Notes: generated by a model not told the origin, from the sequence alone. DNA of 64,000 nucleotides from an uncultured Schlesneria sp. (GCA_903840265.1 CAIMFH010000159.1:1-64000), one strand, 5' to 3'. Shown: positions 1-9,607, counted from the first letter of the stretch. Translations and numbers: made by a program.

Positions 1-19
1 AGGCCCTCAACCTAGCGCA

Positions 20-1405
20 TCAGCCAAGAGACTCCAAGTACCTAAGCACGGTAGAATCCTGGAACGTCTCCTCCAGTTGTCGCCGCTTGGTTTCTATGCG
101 AGTGTGAGTGTAATTCGCTGTCATACCAAGACTGTTACCCCCAATCGCGCTAGCGGCGGCATGCCCCATCAATTCGTTGCGAATCAGCGGGTCGACATTG
201 GCGTCCTGCAAGGCGGTCGCGAACAGGTGACGTAGCGTTTTAGGTGCCGTGAGTTCAGGTTGGCCAATCAATTTGGTCAGACGCATGTATTCAGTTCTGA
301 TGCGGTCGGTCTCGACGATCCCCATCTCGTTCCATAGGCCACGGGATAACTGTGCCTGCTTTGTTCGTGTGACATGGTCACCGCTTTCCGATTCAATCTT
401 GAGAATGCGCCTACTCAGTTCTGACTCTGCAAGCCTATTGCTTGCCCAACAGGGCAGTTCCTCGATCTGAAATAGCCGCCTCACGAAGACAGGCCCCCGA
501 TTCCGTTCTCCGATCAAGCTTTTCAAAACAGTGGCGAGGCATGGCAGCATCGGAATCATTCGCTCATTTCTTGTCTTAACCTGCCAACCAAGATTAATCC
601 GGTTCCGAACGAACAGAAGTCGTTGCTCAAAATCGAGATCTTCTGGCAATAACAAATGCACGAGTTCACCAGGGCGAAGCCCAGTCAGCATCAATGTCAG
701 GTACACCGGAAACTGCCAACCGTCGCAGGCCTTCAGAAAAGCGACCTGTTGATCCTCCGTCAGCAAGATGATGGGCTTCACGTGCTCGATGGGAAGACGT
801 CCAAGCTCAAGGGCACTGAACGGATTCTCAGCGTACGGGGAGAGATGACGCCGTTTCATGGCGTAAGCGAACAGGGTTCGGCACGTTTCGAGGATGTATT
901 GAATCCCCTTGTCCAGAAGCGGTCGCTTCACAGATTGTGGATGGCCATTGGGCGACACTTGAATCGTTCTCAGATGGCCGACAAAGTCTTCCGCGTGGCT
1001 CGTATGAAAATGAGAGGCGAGTTTGATCGGCTTCACGTTCTGGACGTACCGGATCAAATGTTCCGTGGCGGCGCGGTAGCGCTTGATCGAGGCGATGGAT
1101 GATCGCAGCACGTGTTCATGATGGCCAAGCCAGCGATTTTGAAGATCCACAATTGAGATGGATTCGAAGGAGAGAGCGGCCGGTGCTCCTGTCTCCAATT
1201 GGCTGTTGATCTGGGCCGCCATCTGCCGAGCGACTTCAAGGTCTGGGCCGACGCGAGGACGTCGGCGCTGACCCTGCTCATGATAGTAGAGATACCACAC
1301 GCTGCCCCGGAGGTACCCTTGCACTTTTCCAATGCGAAATTGGCTCGAAGTTTTCGGCGATTTGGAGGCAGGTTTGGTTGCGCACGATAGCTTCTGTGAG
1401 GGCAT
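20..1405 (-). CDS. Tyrosine recombinase / phage-type integrase
   Basis: This 461-residue protein is a DNA strand-exchange enzyme of the tyrosine recombinase family. The N-terminal half (about residues 20-200) looks like an Arm/core-binding region. The catalytic half shows R244 in TGLRPGEL, a candidate lysine K278, R392 in TLRHLFAT, H415 in LMGHAA and the nucleophile Y432 in ANYTHT. The first position of the usual HxxR box is lysine (K389), a tolerated variant. The gene lies just downstream of tRNA-Ser on the same strand, the classical position for an island integrase using a tRNA attachment site, so the island would extend left of the window. No attachment repeat can be seen here. Activity is inferred from the motifs only. 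Confidence 0.9.
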   Translation of the reverse strand: MPSQKLSCATKPASKSPKTSSQFRIGKVQGYLRGSVWYLYYHEQGQRRRPRVGPDLEVARQMAAQINSQLETGAPAALSFESISIVDLQNRWLGHHEHVLRSSIASIKRYRAATEHLIRYVQNVKPIKLASHFHTSHAEDFVGHLRTIQVSPNGHPQSVKRPLLDKGIQYILETCRTLFAYAMKRRHLSPYAENPFSALELGRLPIEHVKPIILLTEDQQVAFLKACDGWQFPVYLTLMLTGLRPGELVHLLLPEDLDFEQRLLFVRNRINLGWQVKTRNERMIPMLPCLATVLKSLIGERNRGPVFVRRLFQIEELPCWASNRLAESELSRRILKIESESGDHVTRTKQAQLSRGLWNEMGIVETDRIRTEYMRLTKLIGQPELTAPKTLRHLFATALQDANVDPLIRNELMGHAAASAIGGNSLGMTANYTHTRIETKRRQLEETFQDSTVLRYLESLG

Positions 1406-1494
1406 GAGGGACTCCGTCAGAGAATTCCCCCGCTACAAAACGCCACAAACAGCGCCACAAACGGGAGGCTCTGACGAGACCTCAAAAATGCAAA

Positions 1495-1528
1495 TGCCCA
1501 CGAGACAATAAGTTATGTCTCGTGGGCA
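1495..1528 (-). terminator. Intrinsic terminator after tRNA-Ser
   Basis: Two perfect 12-bp arms (1495-1506 and 1517-1528) enclose a 10-nt loop. On the minus strand the stem is followed by a T-rich stretch (TTTGCATTTTTGAGG). It separates tRNA-Ser from the integrase. Confidence 0.75.
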
Positions 1529-1538
1529 GTCAGTCAAG

Positions 1539-1625
<87 letters not shown>

Positions 1626-1712
1626 AGTATTCGGATCTCGATCTGTCCCGATTGCGCTACACGAACCTTGTTGTGCAGAAGCCGGCTAGCAATCGAACAG
1701 TTGATTCGCGAT

Positions 1713-1958
1713 TTACTCGGCAGGAGCCAGCTTTGCGGACTTACGCTCAGCGACTTCGGCATTATTGGCTTCGATTTCGGCAACTCGGTCCAAGCGGCGG
1801 CGAATTGCGTTGCAATCAGCGTTCAACTGGCGCCAGCGAGGATTCTTCTTGAACTGAGGACGTTCGAGCCCTTGACCGCTCAGTGTCTTGACCCAATCTG
1901 CGAGGGCGTCCTTCGCCGTTTGCATTTGACGTTCGAGCGTGGTGCGCGATAGAGGCAT
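1713..1958 (-). CDS. Small hypothetical helical protein
   Basis: This 81-residue, charged, mostly helical protein ends in an Ala/Lys-rich tail. It contains tryptophans at DALADWVKTLSG and NPRWRQLNADCNAI, a pattern consistent with a paired helical hairpin. A purine-rich AGAGAGA precedes the ATG on the minus strand. I do not recognise a family. It lies upstream of tRNA-Ser on the same strand and may be cotranscribed. The amino-acid composition is protein-like, but the short length leaves some doubt that it is expressed. Confidence 0.5.
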   Translation of the reverse strand: MPLSRTTLERQMQTAKDALADWVKTLSGQGLERPQFKKNPRWRQLNADCNAIRRRLDRVAEIEANNAEVAERKSAKLAPAE

Positions 1959-2686
1959 AACCCGCGAATCTCTCTAACAAAATGACTCAAAAACAGATCA
2001 CAGCAATCGCAACCAATCGCGGATGCTGTCCGTAGCATTGCAGTGCCCCATCTCAGCAGGGCTGGTTGACTACGCTAATTCTGTAGCTAACCATTGTGGG
2101 AATGGAAGATTGTGGCAAATGTCCGTGCCGGTTGCAACCCTAAGCTGGACAGGGTCGGCCGCAAGCTTGACTCGTGCGGGAATGTGAAAAGATGCCGTCA
2201 ATGTACTGTTAAGTTATTTGCTAAAAAAGATTTGCGATGGAAATGCACGGTTGGCAAAGTTGCGGCGCGGGCATCCGGATAGATGTTAATTCCGAAGGCC
2301 GGAGCGAAACGACCGCCGACTCGACTGGGCATTCGTGATATTTTTTCATCGCATATTGCTGAGGCGCGAACGGCGGCTTCCAGTGACGTCTGCCGCGTAA
2401 ACCTTCCGCTCATTGTCGCTGCGCACTGCCGGTTGCTCGCCACGTTGTGGTTTCGAGCCGCAAATCCTTTTGGCAAAAGTCGAAAGGACGCATTTTCGGC
2501 GGGAACTGGATCGGTTATAGTTTCCGGGCTGGATTGGCCCAAAACTATTGTGGGCGTGGATCGTGCGTCAATGAGGCTATCGACGCGACGATGATCTGGC
2601 CTTCGAACGGATGCCGCCAAAGGCGTCGAGCCGCTGACCATGTAAGGATTTTGGAATTGTCGAAAGCCACCAGTCAGCCGGCCGGT
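1959..2686. other. Intergenic region without a supported gene
   Basis: About 730 bp lie between two divergent genes. Open frames on both strands here (for example 2198-2746 minus and 2283-2594 plus) have compositions unlike a folded protein and overlap one another. Promoters for both flanking genes must lie here, but I see no convincing -35/-10 pair. Confidence 0.5.
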
Positions 2687-4507
2687 ATGCCGATCATCAA
2701 AAAAACGCCCGAACTGGAACGGGTTCCGCAGCATAACAACCATCAAGGGGTCTTTCGTGAGACCCTTGAATCAATTGCCTTCGCGTTCGTACTGGCCCTG
2801 CTGTTTCGGACATTTGTCGCAGAAGCCTTCGTGATCCCGACGGGATCAATGGCACCTACACTGTACGGACGCAATAAAGAAGTCGATTGTCCCGCCTGCG
2901 GTTTTCAGTATGCGATTGGGGCCAGCGACGAGTTGGACGATGGGGGCACTTTTTTGATCCCCTCGCGGCGCATCGAGCAGTCGATGTGTCCGAATTGCCG
3001 ACACATTCATGACGTGCGGTCGTTGCCGGTGTTTAAGGGCGATCGAATTCTGGTTAACAAAGCGGCGTATCAATTTCAGAACCCCAGCCGTTGGGATGTT
3101 ATCGTCTTTCGATATCCGGAAGACACTCAGAAGAATTACATCAAACGACTGATCGGCCTTCCCGGCGAGACGATTCGAGTCGAGCGTGGCGACATCTATG
3201 CGCGTCGCGATCAGGCTGGCCCATTCCAGATCTTGCGGAAGCAGGATCCGAACAAACAAAAGCTCTTGCAACAGGCTGTCTACGATGATCGGCATGCACC
3301 GTTAAATTTAATCAAGAACGGTTGGCCAGAGGCATGGAATTCAGAATCCGAGGGAGGATGGAAGCAGGATCCTCAGTCGCGGCAGTTTGAAGTTACGGCA
3401 TCTCCCAGGCCGCAGACGGTGCGCTATTCGCACTATGTCCCTTCAATTCCCGATTGGGCCGCTGCGGATCAGGACAAGTCGGCGACTCCCAATCCTCGAC
3501 CACAGCTAGTTTCCGACTTCTGTGGTTACAACGCCTACACCGGGGGGCGATCTCCAGGCCTTGACGACGATTGTTACTGGGTGGGCGATTTGACCCTGAG
3601 TTGCACGCTGAAGATCGGAGCGGTCGCCGACTCCGAGTCCAACTTTACGCTGGAACTGAATGAAGGCGTGCGACGTTATCGTTGCTCAATCAATCCAACG
3701 ACTGGCCTGGCGACGTTAACTCGAAGTGACGACTTGGCTGCTGACGCGGCGACTGCGCCGCAGATCGAACTTGCGAAAGCGCAAACTCCAATTAAGGGGG
3801 CGGGCACCTATACCTTGCGGTTTGCGAATGTCGACGATCGGCTCTGCCTGTGGGTAAACGATAACTGGCTGCGATCGGGGCTGATCGATTTCGGTGCGGG
3901 GGCCGAGTACGACGCCCCTTCGAACCGCCGCCCACAAGATGCTGACCTGCGTCCCGCGGCATTCACAGCTCAAGGCCTGGCTGCGAATGTCTCGAACTTG
4001 CTGATCGAACGCGACATCTACTATCGTGCCGAGAACGTGTCGAACGACGCGGGTAACTACTCGCCTCCACATCACGAGGTCGACGAAGGGTTGCGGCTGC
4101 GAGAGGCTTTGGTCGATCCTCAGCAATGGGGCGATATCTACGAGAATAACTCGCAAAAGGTGGAGTTCCGGCAACTGGAAGCCAATCAGTTCTTCGTGAT
4201 GGGGGATAACAGTCCTCGCAGCCAGGATAGCCGACTCTGGCCGAATGAAGTTCGACACGCACCGAACCGTCATGCTGTCGAGAGGCAGGCCTTGATCGGC
4301 AAGGCATTCTTTATCTACTGGCCACATGGAATTCCATTCCTCAATGGCGGCCACGGCTTTACATTGATCGGGCATCGCCCCGTACCGCCCAATGAAGGGC
4401 AATTCAATCGAGATCAGTTTCCAGAGGAACAGAAGGAAGCTTGGGAGTACCCTGAGTATTCTGTTCCGTTCTATCCGCAATGGTGGCGGTGGAAGCGAAT
4501 TCGCTAA
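2687..4507 (+). CDS. lepB: Signal peptidase I, enlarged, with zinc ribbon and inserted beta domain
   Basis: This serine/lysine protease removes signal peptides at the outer face of the inner membrane. After one membrane segment (about residues 25-45) comes the Ser box PTGSMAPTL with nucleophile S54. A zinc ribbon follows, with C68/C71 and C101/C104. The Lys box YIKRLIGLPGE has K153, and the conserved MGDN segment is near the C-terminus. The protein has 606 residues, about twice the usual bacterial length. The extra length is the zinc ribbon plus roughly 200 residues between the Lys box and the MGDN box, rich in beta strands and resembling a LamG-type fold. I chose the ATG at 2687 because the frame upstream is not protein-like; no clear Shine-Dalgarno supports it. 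lptB follows on the same strand. Confidence 0.9.
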   Translation: MPIIKKTPELERVPQHNNHQGVFRETLESIAFAFVLALLFRTFVAEAFVIPTGSMAPTLYGRNKEVDCPACGFQYAIGASDELDDGGTFLIPSRRIEQSMCPNCRHIHDVRSLPVFKGDRILVNKAAYQFQNPSRWDVIVFRYPEDTQKNYIKRLIGLPGETIRVERGDIYARRDQAGPFQILRKQDPNKQKLLQQAVYDDRHAPLNLIKNGWPEAWNSESEGGWKQDPQSRQFEVTASPRPQTVRYSHYVPSIPDWAAADQDKSATPNPRPQLVSDFCGYNAYTGGRSPGLDDDCYWVGDLTLSCTLKIGAVADSESNFTLELNEGVRRYRCSINPTTGLATLTRSDDLAADAATAPQIELAKAQTPIKGAGTYTLRFANVDDRLCLWVNDNWLRSGLIDFGAGAEYDAPSNRRPQDADLRPAAFTAQGLAANVSNLLIERDIYYRAENVSNDAGNYSPPHHEVDEGLRLREALVDPQQWGDIYENNSQKVEFRQLEANQFFVMGDNSPRSQDSRLWPNEVRHAPNRHAVERQALIGKAFFIYWPHGIPFLNGGHGFTLIGHRPVPPNEGQFNRDQFPEEQKEAWEYPEYSVPFYPQWWRWKRIR

Positions 4508-4537
4508 GTCAGATCCCAGTCGTCATGGAGGACGAAC

Positions 4538-5323
4538 GTGTCATTATTGCAGTGCAACGGACTGGTGAAGCAATATCCCGGCAAGCGCGCCGTCGATGGC
4601 GTCAGCTTTCATGTCGAACCGGGCGAAATCGTGGGGTTGCTGGGACCGAACGGGGCCGGCAAATCGACCAGCTTTAGCATGGCTTGCGGGTTGGTGAAGC
4701 CGACCGCTGGCCAGGTGATCTTCAATGACGTTGATGTCACCCACTGGCCGCTTTACAAACGCGCTCAAAACGGGATGGGATATCTGCCGCAGAACGACAG
4801 TTGTTTCAGCAAGCTCTCGGTCGAGCAGAACCTGCATGCGGTGTTGGAGTTTCAACCCAAGTCGCACCGCGATCGAATCGCTCGCGCCGACGAACTGCTG
4901 GATATGTTCGGACTGGCAGATAAACGCAAGCAGACTGCTGGCACGCTATCTGGTGGTGAACGACGCCGGTTGGAAATCGCCCGTTGCCTCGCCAGCGATC
5001 CGCGTCTGATTCTGCTGGACGAACCCTTTACGGGGATCGATCCCGTTACGATTCACAGCATTCAAGACATCATTGCCGACCTGCGAAATCGCGGCATCTC
5101 GATCCTGTTGACCGACCATCGCGAGCGTGAAACGCTGACGATCACGGACCGCAGCTATATCGTCTTCGCCGGTCGCATCCTGGTCAGCGGCGATGCAGAG
5201 ACTGTGCTGAACGACGAGAAGGCGCAGAAGCACTACTTCGGCAAACGCTTCGACGCGACATCGATCATCGAGAGCAAAGGCGCGTTTCAGACGCACTACG
5301 GCGATCACGCCGACGCCGCTTAG
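4538..5323 (+). CDS. lptB: LPS export ABC transporter ATPase LptB
   Basis: This 261-residue ABC ATPase resembles LptB, which powers extraction of lipopolysaccharide from the inner membrane by LptFG. It has Walker A GPNGAGKS, a Q-loop at GYLPQNDS, the ABC signature LSGGERRR, Walker B LILLDEPF and the switch histidine in LLTDHRERE. The last is the LptB-type TDHNVRET motif with changes. The start is GTG at 4538, preceded six bases upstream by a perfect GGAGG (4527-4531). It follows lepB by 30 bp, so the two are probably cotranscribed. The C-terminal tail of about 25 residues is variable. LptFG are not in the window. Confidence 0.9.
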   Translation: MSLLQCNGLVKQYPGKRAVDGVSFHVEPGEIVGLLGPNGAGKSTSFSMACGLVKPTAGQVIFNDVDVTHWPLYKRAQNGMGYLPQNDSCFSKLSVEQNLHAVLEFQPKSHRDRIARADELLDMFGLADKRKQTAGTLSGGERRRLEIARCLASDPRLILLDEPFTGIDPVTIHSIQDIIADLRNRGISILLTDHRERETLTITDRSYIVFAGRILVSGDAETVLNDEKAQKHYFGKRFDATSIIESKGAFQTHYGDHADAA

Positions 5324-5355
5324 AGTTACCAGGTCTTTGATTCGTCTGGCAGATT

Positions 5356-5844
5356 TCAGGCCGCATCTTGATTGGTGTGGCCTGTTTTTGTTGCTCGGAC
5401 AGTGAACCAATAGATCCACATTAAAATGATGACTTGCAGCGGAGTCCGGATCAGCAGATACGCCGGACCCCACCCGTGGCCGCCCATCTCAACGTGATTA
5501 ATGGCTGCGTAGACATTGATGGGAAAGAACAACACCAACAGTCCGATCGCGATCCAGCCTGTCGCTCGTCTTGTTATTGGCACGAAGAAGCCGATCGCGA
5601 TGGCGAACTCAAGCAAGCCAGTGGCGTAAACGAGCGACGCCCGATATGGCACCCACGGCGGTAGCATCAGCGCCATCGAATCGGTCTCGACGAAATGTCC
5701 CACACCTGTGAAGACAAACAAGAGGCCTGCTCCAAGAACTGCGGCATTGCGACCGTCGATCTGTTGCTTCATGGCCGATGCATACGCACTGACTATCAGA
5801 TACGGTGCCGTCATGAGCACGAGCAGGATTAGTGGCGTCGTCAT
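5356..5844 (-). CDS. DoxX-like integral membrane protein
   Basis: This 162-residue protein has four to five hydrophobic segments: LILLVLMTAPYLIVSAYAS, AVLGAGLLFVFTGVGHF, YATGLLEFAIAIGFFVP, WIAIGLLVLFFPINVYAAI and a final one near PLQVIILMWIYWF. The FTGVGHF and TGLLEFAIAIG segments are characteristic of DoxX/DoxD-like small membrane proteins, whose activity is mostly unknown. It lies 33 bp downstream of the HAD phosphatase gene on the same strand, which suggests an operon. Family assignment is by pattern; the substrate is unknown. Confidence 0.75.
   Translation of the reverse strand: MTTPLILLVLMTAPYLIVSAYASAMKQQIDGRNAAVLGAGLLFVFTGVGHFVETDSMALMLPPWVPYRASLVYATGLLEFAIAIGFFVPITRRATGWIAIGLLVLFFPINVYAAINHVEMGGHGWGPAYLLIRTPLQVIILMWIYWFTVRATKTGHTNQDAA
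5357..5389 (+). terminator. Intrinsic terminator of the lepB-lptB unit
   Basis: CAGGCCGCA (5357-5365) pairs with TGTGGCCTG (5376-5384), with one mismatch, and is followed by TTTTTG. It overlaps the last codons of the convergent DoxX-like gene. Confidence 0.65.
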
Positions 5845-5877
5845 GGTCTATGCGAATTCGTCACAGGCATCATGTCG

Positions 5878-6555
5878 CTATGACAAGCCCAGGCTCGTCA
5901 GCCACGTTTCCGCCGCGGTCAGATCGTTCATCAGAATGTCAGGTTGATGCGGTGCCAAATCGTCGTAGGAGTAGATTCCCGTCGAGACGGCCAGGACCTT
6001 GGCTCCGATCGCTCGTGCACATTGGATATCGGCTGGAGTATCGCCCACGACCCAGACGTGCTCCGGTGCAACGTGCGGCAGGTGACCCTGCACAGTGACA
6101 TAGGCTTCACGAGCGACATCGTCGCGGTGGATATGAGCATCTCCATAGCCACCCATCTTGAAATGGTGGTGCAAACCAAAGTGCTGCAGCTTAACTCGAG
6201 CCCCCTCGGCGAAGTTCCCGGTCAACAGGCCTAAGAAAACGTCGTCATGCCTGCTCAGGTGTTCGATGAGTGGCACGACCCCCGGCAGAATGCTGCCCGG
6301 CTTCGTCTTCAGCGAATCAGGAAGCAGCGACAGATAGGTCTGCAAATAGCGCGACCAGTTGTCATCGGTGGCTGGAATGGAGTAATAGTCGAACAAATCG
6401 CGACCGATCGCGCGGTCAGTCCGACCCGCTGCATGAATTCCCACGACGGGGCGAGTGTGGCCGAACAGTTGAACGACCGCCTGCTCCATCGCCGATTGCC
6501 CCGCACCACCGGCATCGATCAGTGTTCCATCAATATCAAACAGCAAAACGTGCAT
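5878..6555 (-). CDS. HAD-superfamily phosphatase (phosphoglycolate phosphatase-like)
   Basis: This 225-residue cytoplasmic hydrolase has the HAD motifs in order: the nucleophile motif LLFDIDGTLID at the N-terminus, a helical cap of about 70 residues, motif II in GLLTGNF, and the metal-binding motif VWVVGDTPADIQCARAIG. The size and cap match the phosphoglycolate phosphatase/beta-phosphoglucomutase group. The substrate cannot be read from sequence. It heads a two-gene unit with the DoxX-like gene and diverges from the oxidoreductase at 6688, leaving about 130 bp for both promoters. Confidence 0.85.
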   Translation of the reverse strand: MHVLLFDIDGTLIDAGGAGQSAMEQAVVQLFGHTRPVVGIHAAGRTDRAIGRDLFDYYSIPATDDNWSRYLQTYLSLLPDSLKTKPGSILPGVVPLIEHLSRHDDVFLGLLTGNFAEGARVKLQHFGLHHHFKMGGYGDAHIHRDDVAREAYVTVQGHLPHVAPEHVWVVGDTPADIQCARAIGAKVLAVSTGIYSYDDLAPHQPDILMNDLTAAETWLTSLGLS

Positions 6556-6687
6556 TCAGAACGCTTCCTCAGCAAACTTGAAATCGACTCGATGAGTGAA
6601 AGTAACGTCGAATATCGCGAACGGACATCGTAACATTTGCACCTCACCTTCGACAGATGATCAGGCCAGCAGGAGTATCAGCCAACA

Positions 6688-7665
6688 ATGAGTCGCACCA
6701 AGTTTGCAATTCTCGGTTGTGGTCGGATGGGGCGGCATCACGCACAGATGTTGATCGAAGATGGACGCGGAGAAATTGTCGCTCTGTATGATGCGTTACC
6801 AACCGCGGCCGAATCGCTGCTTGACGAGTATTGCCCAACTGCACGCATCACAGACAGCTTGGAGACGCTCGTCGCTCTCGACGGGATCGATGCCGCGATC
6901 ATCTGTACGCCCACCGCCGAACACCATCGCCAGGCGACCGCATGCTTAGACCGCGGCTGGCATCTGCTTTGTGAAAAGCCGCTGGCTGCGAATCGGTCAG
7001 AGATCCTGGACTTGATAGCTCGTGCAGACGTGGCTCGGAAAGCTGGCCAAGTATTCTCTCTAGGGTATCAGCGGCGGCATACGGCGCTCTATCGTACGAT
7101 TCGCCGCGAAGTGCGATCGGGACAATGGGGGGCGGTCCGAGCGATCGTGTCCCACAACGTCGAGAACTGGCAGCAAACGATTGCCGGAACTTGGCGGGAT
7201 GATCCACAGCAAAACCCTGGGGGCTATCTGACGGATGCAGGTAGTCACAAGTTGGACTCGATCTTCTACATCACTGGTCTGAAGCCTCGCGAAGTATTTG
7301 CTCGGTGTCAGAATTGGGGCAGTCAGGTTGAGATCGTGACGAGCGTCTCGGCTCTACTGAGTCACAATGTCACGGCGACAATCGACTTTGTCGGGCACGC
7401 TCAATATCTCGGCGAGGATCTGACTATTCACTGCGAACGTGCCGATCTCATGATTCGACACGGCGAGCTCTGGATCGCTCGCGATGGTCGCATGGAATTA
7501 TTACCGGTCGATGAACCGGAATCGACTCCGGTGAAGAGCTTTTTGGATTCAATTCTGTTAGGTGTCGAGGAAATTTCGCCCCCGTCGGCCGCGCTACCGG
7601 TGTACGACCTGACCCAAGCGATTTTGAAATCAGGGCGGATAGGAACGTCCGTGTCTGTCGAGTGA
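6688..7665 (+). CDS. Gfo/Idh/MocA family NAD(P)-dependent oxidoreductase
   Basis: This 325-residue protein has an N-terminal Rossmann fold opening with FAILGCGRMGRHHAQML (GxGxxG) and an acidic residue after the second strand. It carries the family CEKPLAAN motif and a C-terminal alpha/beta domain with GGYLTDAGSHKLDSI. Members oxidise or epimerise sugars and inositols. The D-x3-H pattern DAGSHKLD fits the catalytic site. There is no signal peptide, so it is cytoplasmic. Planctomycetes carry many paralogues, often linked to sulfated-sugar use, but no substrate can be assigned here. Confidence 0.88.
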   Translation: MSRTKFAILGCGRMGRHHAQMLIEDGRGEIVALYDALPTAAESLLDEYCPTARITDSLETLVALDGIDAAIICTPTAEHHRQATACLDRGWHLLCEKPLAANRSEILDLIARADVARKAGQVFSLGYQRRHTALYRTIRREVRSGQWGAVRAIVSHNVENWQQTIAGTWRDDPQQNPGGYLTDAGSHKLDSIFYITGLKPREVFARCQNWGSQVEIVTSVSALLSHNVTATIDFVGHAQYLGEDLTIHCERADLMIRHGELWIARDGRMELLPVDEPESTPVKSFLDSILLGVEEISPPSAALPVYDLTQAILKSGRIGTSVSVE

Positions 7666-7695
7666 CCGCGATCGCCCAATTGGCGATCAAGCAAC

Positions 7696-7728
7696 GAAAA
7701 AGCCCGGAACACAGGCTTGTTCCGGGCT
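7696..7728 (-). terminator. Intrinsic terminator
   Basis: Perfect 11-bp arms (7701-7711 and 7718-7728) enclose a 6-nt loop. A T-run follows on the minus strand (complement of GAAAAA at 7696-7700). It ends the 7758-9377 gene and may also act on the convergent oxidoreductase transcript. Confidence 0.75.
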
Positions 7729-7757
7729 TGCTCAATCTTAATTCGGAAACTCAATGG

Positions 7758-9377
7758 CTAGCGTCGCACTGGTCGCTGAGCCGTTTGCTCGACCGTTGAC
7801 TGCGAGATCATGGTTCGCAATTCGACGAGTGCTGGAGTCAGTCGGCCGGACAAGCGTCCCAAGGCGGGGCGGTCTTCTGTCTGACACTTCACCAGGTACT
7901 TGTAAGCCGTACGCCAGTGATCGTAGCTCAGGTCGATCTCGCGTTGCAGTTGCGAGACAGGGACGCCACGCACAAGGTCGTTATGGATGGCTGTGGCCTG
8001 GCTGACCAGGGTCGCGGTTTCCTGTCGGCACTGAGTCGTGAACGATTGATTGTCGTTGGCCAACCACTGCTTTGTCGCGATGTCGAGTTGCTCGGTCAGG
8101 TTCGCGATCGATGCCGCTAACGCAATTGCGGCGTTTCGGTCGAAGTCTTCGCGTTGGATATGTAACGACGTGCGAATCGTCGCGACAGTTTGTTCGATGC
8201 GTTGGAGCGATGCGACCGCCTTGTCGCTGTTGACTGCCGCGTACACGTCCGTAAAGCCGTGGTCCGCTTCTTCGATGTAGCGGAATGAGTCCACGAGTTC
8301 GTCATGACCTTCGCCGCGATTAACCTGATCAACGAAGTGTTCACAGACGCCGTAAAACTGATCGGCCGTGGCCAACGCTCGAGAGGCTTTTGGCAGATGC
8401 ATGACCATGATTAGCGGAGTACGTGAGAAGAAGTCATCGATGTCCTTCTTCAAAGTCGCCGCCATGTAGACGAGTTGTGCTTTGTCGACTGATTGCGGAA
8501 GCAGGAGCAATTGATGGATTTTGCTGGTCGACAAGCTGATGCGTCGGATATCTCGTTCCAGATACCGATTGTCTTCAGCCTGCAGCTTGGCGGCCAAAGG
8601 CTGCCAGAATGCCTCATATTGCTTGAATTCACGCACCAGACTGGCCGTGTCGTACTGTGAATCGCGCGACATCGCCACGACGGCCAGGATCTGCTGACGT
8701 GAGCGACCGGCTTGAATCAGATACTGCTGTGCCTGCTGAGTCCGACCCAGTTCCGCAGAGACATCTTCCTGCAGATTTTCCAGATCACCGGCCAGTCCCG
8801 CGGCCTCCAATGCCAAGTCCTGACGGTTGATCTGCGGTTGTGTGTTCAGCGCCTTGCGAATCTGCTGATCCAACGCGGTCAAGTCAGAGATCGCATCGCG
8901 AGTTTCGGCAGGCAGTCCGCGGACGTTCTGCAGCTTATAAGCAAGTTCTTGCCAGTCCGCGTCGAGTTGTTCGAAATCGTCGAGCAACGAACGATGGTCG
9001 CTGAGCTGAGCGGCGTGGCGATCGAGACCAATCGCTTCGGCGCTCACTGTGAGAGCATCTGAATAGAGCGATCGCAGCCCTGGGAACCGCGTGATCTGCT
9101 CATTCATCGAATACGTCAATTGTGATGCCGCTTCGGCGAAGCTATGGATCAATGGACGGATCTGTCTCATTTCTGCCGTGATGCCAGCACCGGGGTTGTT
9201 CGGTACATCGGGGCGGCGACTGTTTCCAAAACGGTTGCCATTCTGCAACGATTCGCTGTAGTCATCGATCAATCCACGAGTGTCATCTCGCGTGTAGGCT
9301 GCTCGGCGAGCAGGGACCCCCTGCCCTTGTCCTTGAGCCTGCACTGACGATGCCGCCAGGCCAATGCTAGCCAACAT
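7758..9377 (-). CDS. Secreted helical protein of unknown function
   Basis: This 539-residue protein starts with a hydrophobic stretch ending SSVQAQ, which looks like a signal peptide cut after an alanine. The predicted n-region lacks basic residues. The upstream frame (GARFAALM) would give a better signal, but it has no ATG/GTG/TTG before a stop. The mature part is nearly all amphipathic helix, with repeated leucine heptads and regularly spaced Trp/Tyr (ADWQELAYKLQ, QYEAFWQPLAAKL, YDHWRTAYKYLV). This suggests helical bundle repeats in the periplasm. No catalytic motif is visible and I do not recognise the family. It stands alone, with its own terminator. Confidence 0.75.
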   Translation of the reverse strand: MLASIGLAASSVQAQGQGQGVPARRAAYTRDDTRGLIDDYSESLQNGNRFGNSRRPDVPNNPGAGITAEMRQIRPLIHSFAEAASQLTYSMNEQITRFPGLRSLYSDALTVSAEAIGLDRHAAQLSDHRSLLDDFEQLDADWQELAYKLQNVRGLPAETRDAISDLTALDQQIRKALNTQPQINRQDLALEAAGLAGDLENLQEDVSAELGRTQQAQQYLIQAGRSRQQILAVVAMSRDSQYDTASLVREFKQYEAFWQPLAAKLQAEDNRYLERDIRRISLSTSKIHQLLLLPQSVDKAQLVYMAATLKKDIDDFFSRTPLIMVMHLPKASRALATADQFYGVCEHFVDQVNRGEGHDELVDSFRYIEEADHGFTDVYAAVNSDKAVASLQRIEQTVATIRTSLHIQREDFDRNAAIALAASIANLTEQLDIATKQWLANDNQSFTTQCRQETATLVSQATAIHNDLVRGVPVSQLQREIDLSYDHWRTAYKYLVKCQTEDRPALGRLSGRLTPALVELRTMISQSTVEQTAQRPVRR

Positions 9378-9607
9378 CAGAGCAGCGAATCTTGCCCCAT
9401 GTCCAACAGAAGTGAGTTCAACAAGATTGGAGAGCCGAGATATGCTTCAAGATCCTTCCTGAAGTGAAGAGAACAGACAACTTGCTCCCACGCCGATCAC
9501 GCGAGAGCGTCGCGCGGAAAGTAGCCGAAACTGCCGATTCCTCCTAGACGGAGTTGGCAAGATTTTCAGGCAATGGCACTTGTTTGGTGGCGTTGGCAAG
9601 CGTTTGC

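Noticed and set aside
2250-2275. Sigma-54-like TTGGCA...TTGC element
   Set aside because: The GG-to-GC spacing is seven bases, not ten, so it does not fit a sigma-54 promoter.
2447-2686. Upstream extension of the signal peptidase frame (80 extra codons)
   Set aside because: The translation has no membrane-protein or conserved character and no ribosome site; the family N-terminus fits the ATG at 2687.
2198-2746. Minus-strand 182-codon frame overlapping the lepB start
   Set aside because: It overlaps conserved lepB sequence, has an Arg/Ser-rich composition typical of a shadow frame, and has no ribosome site.
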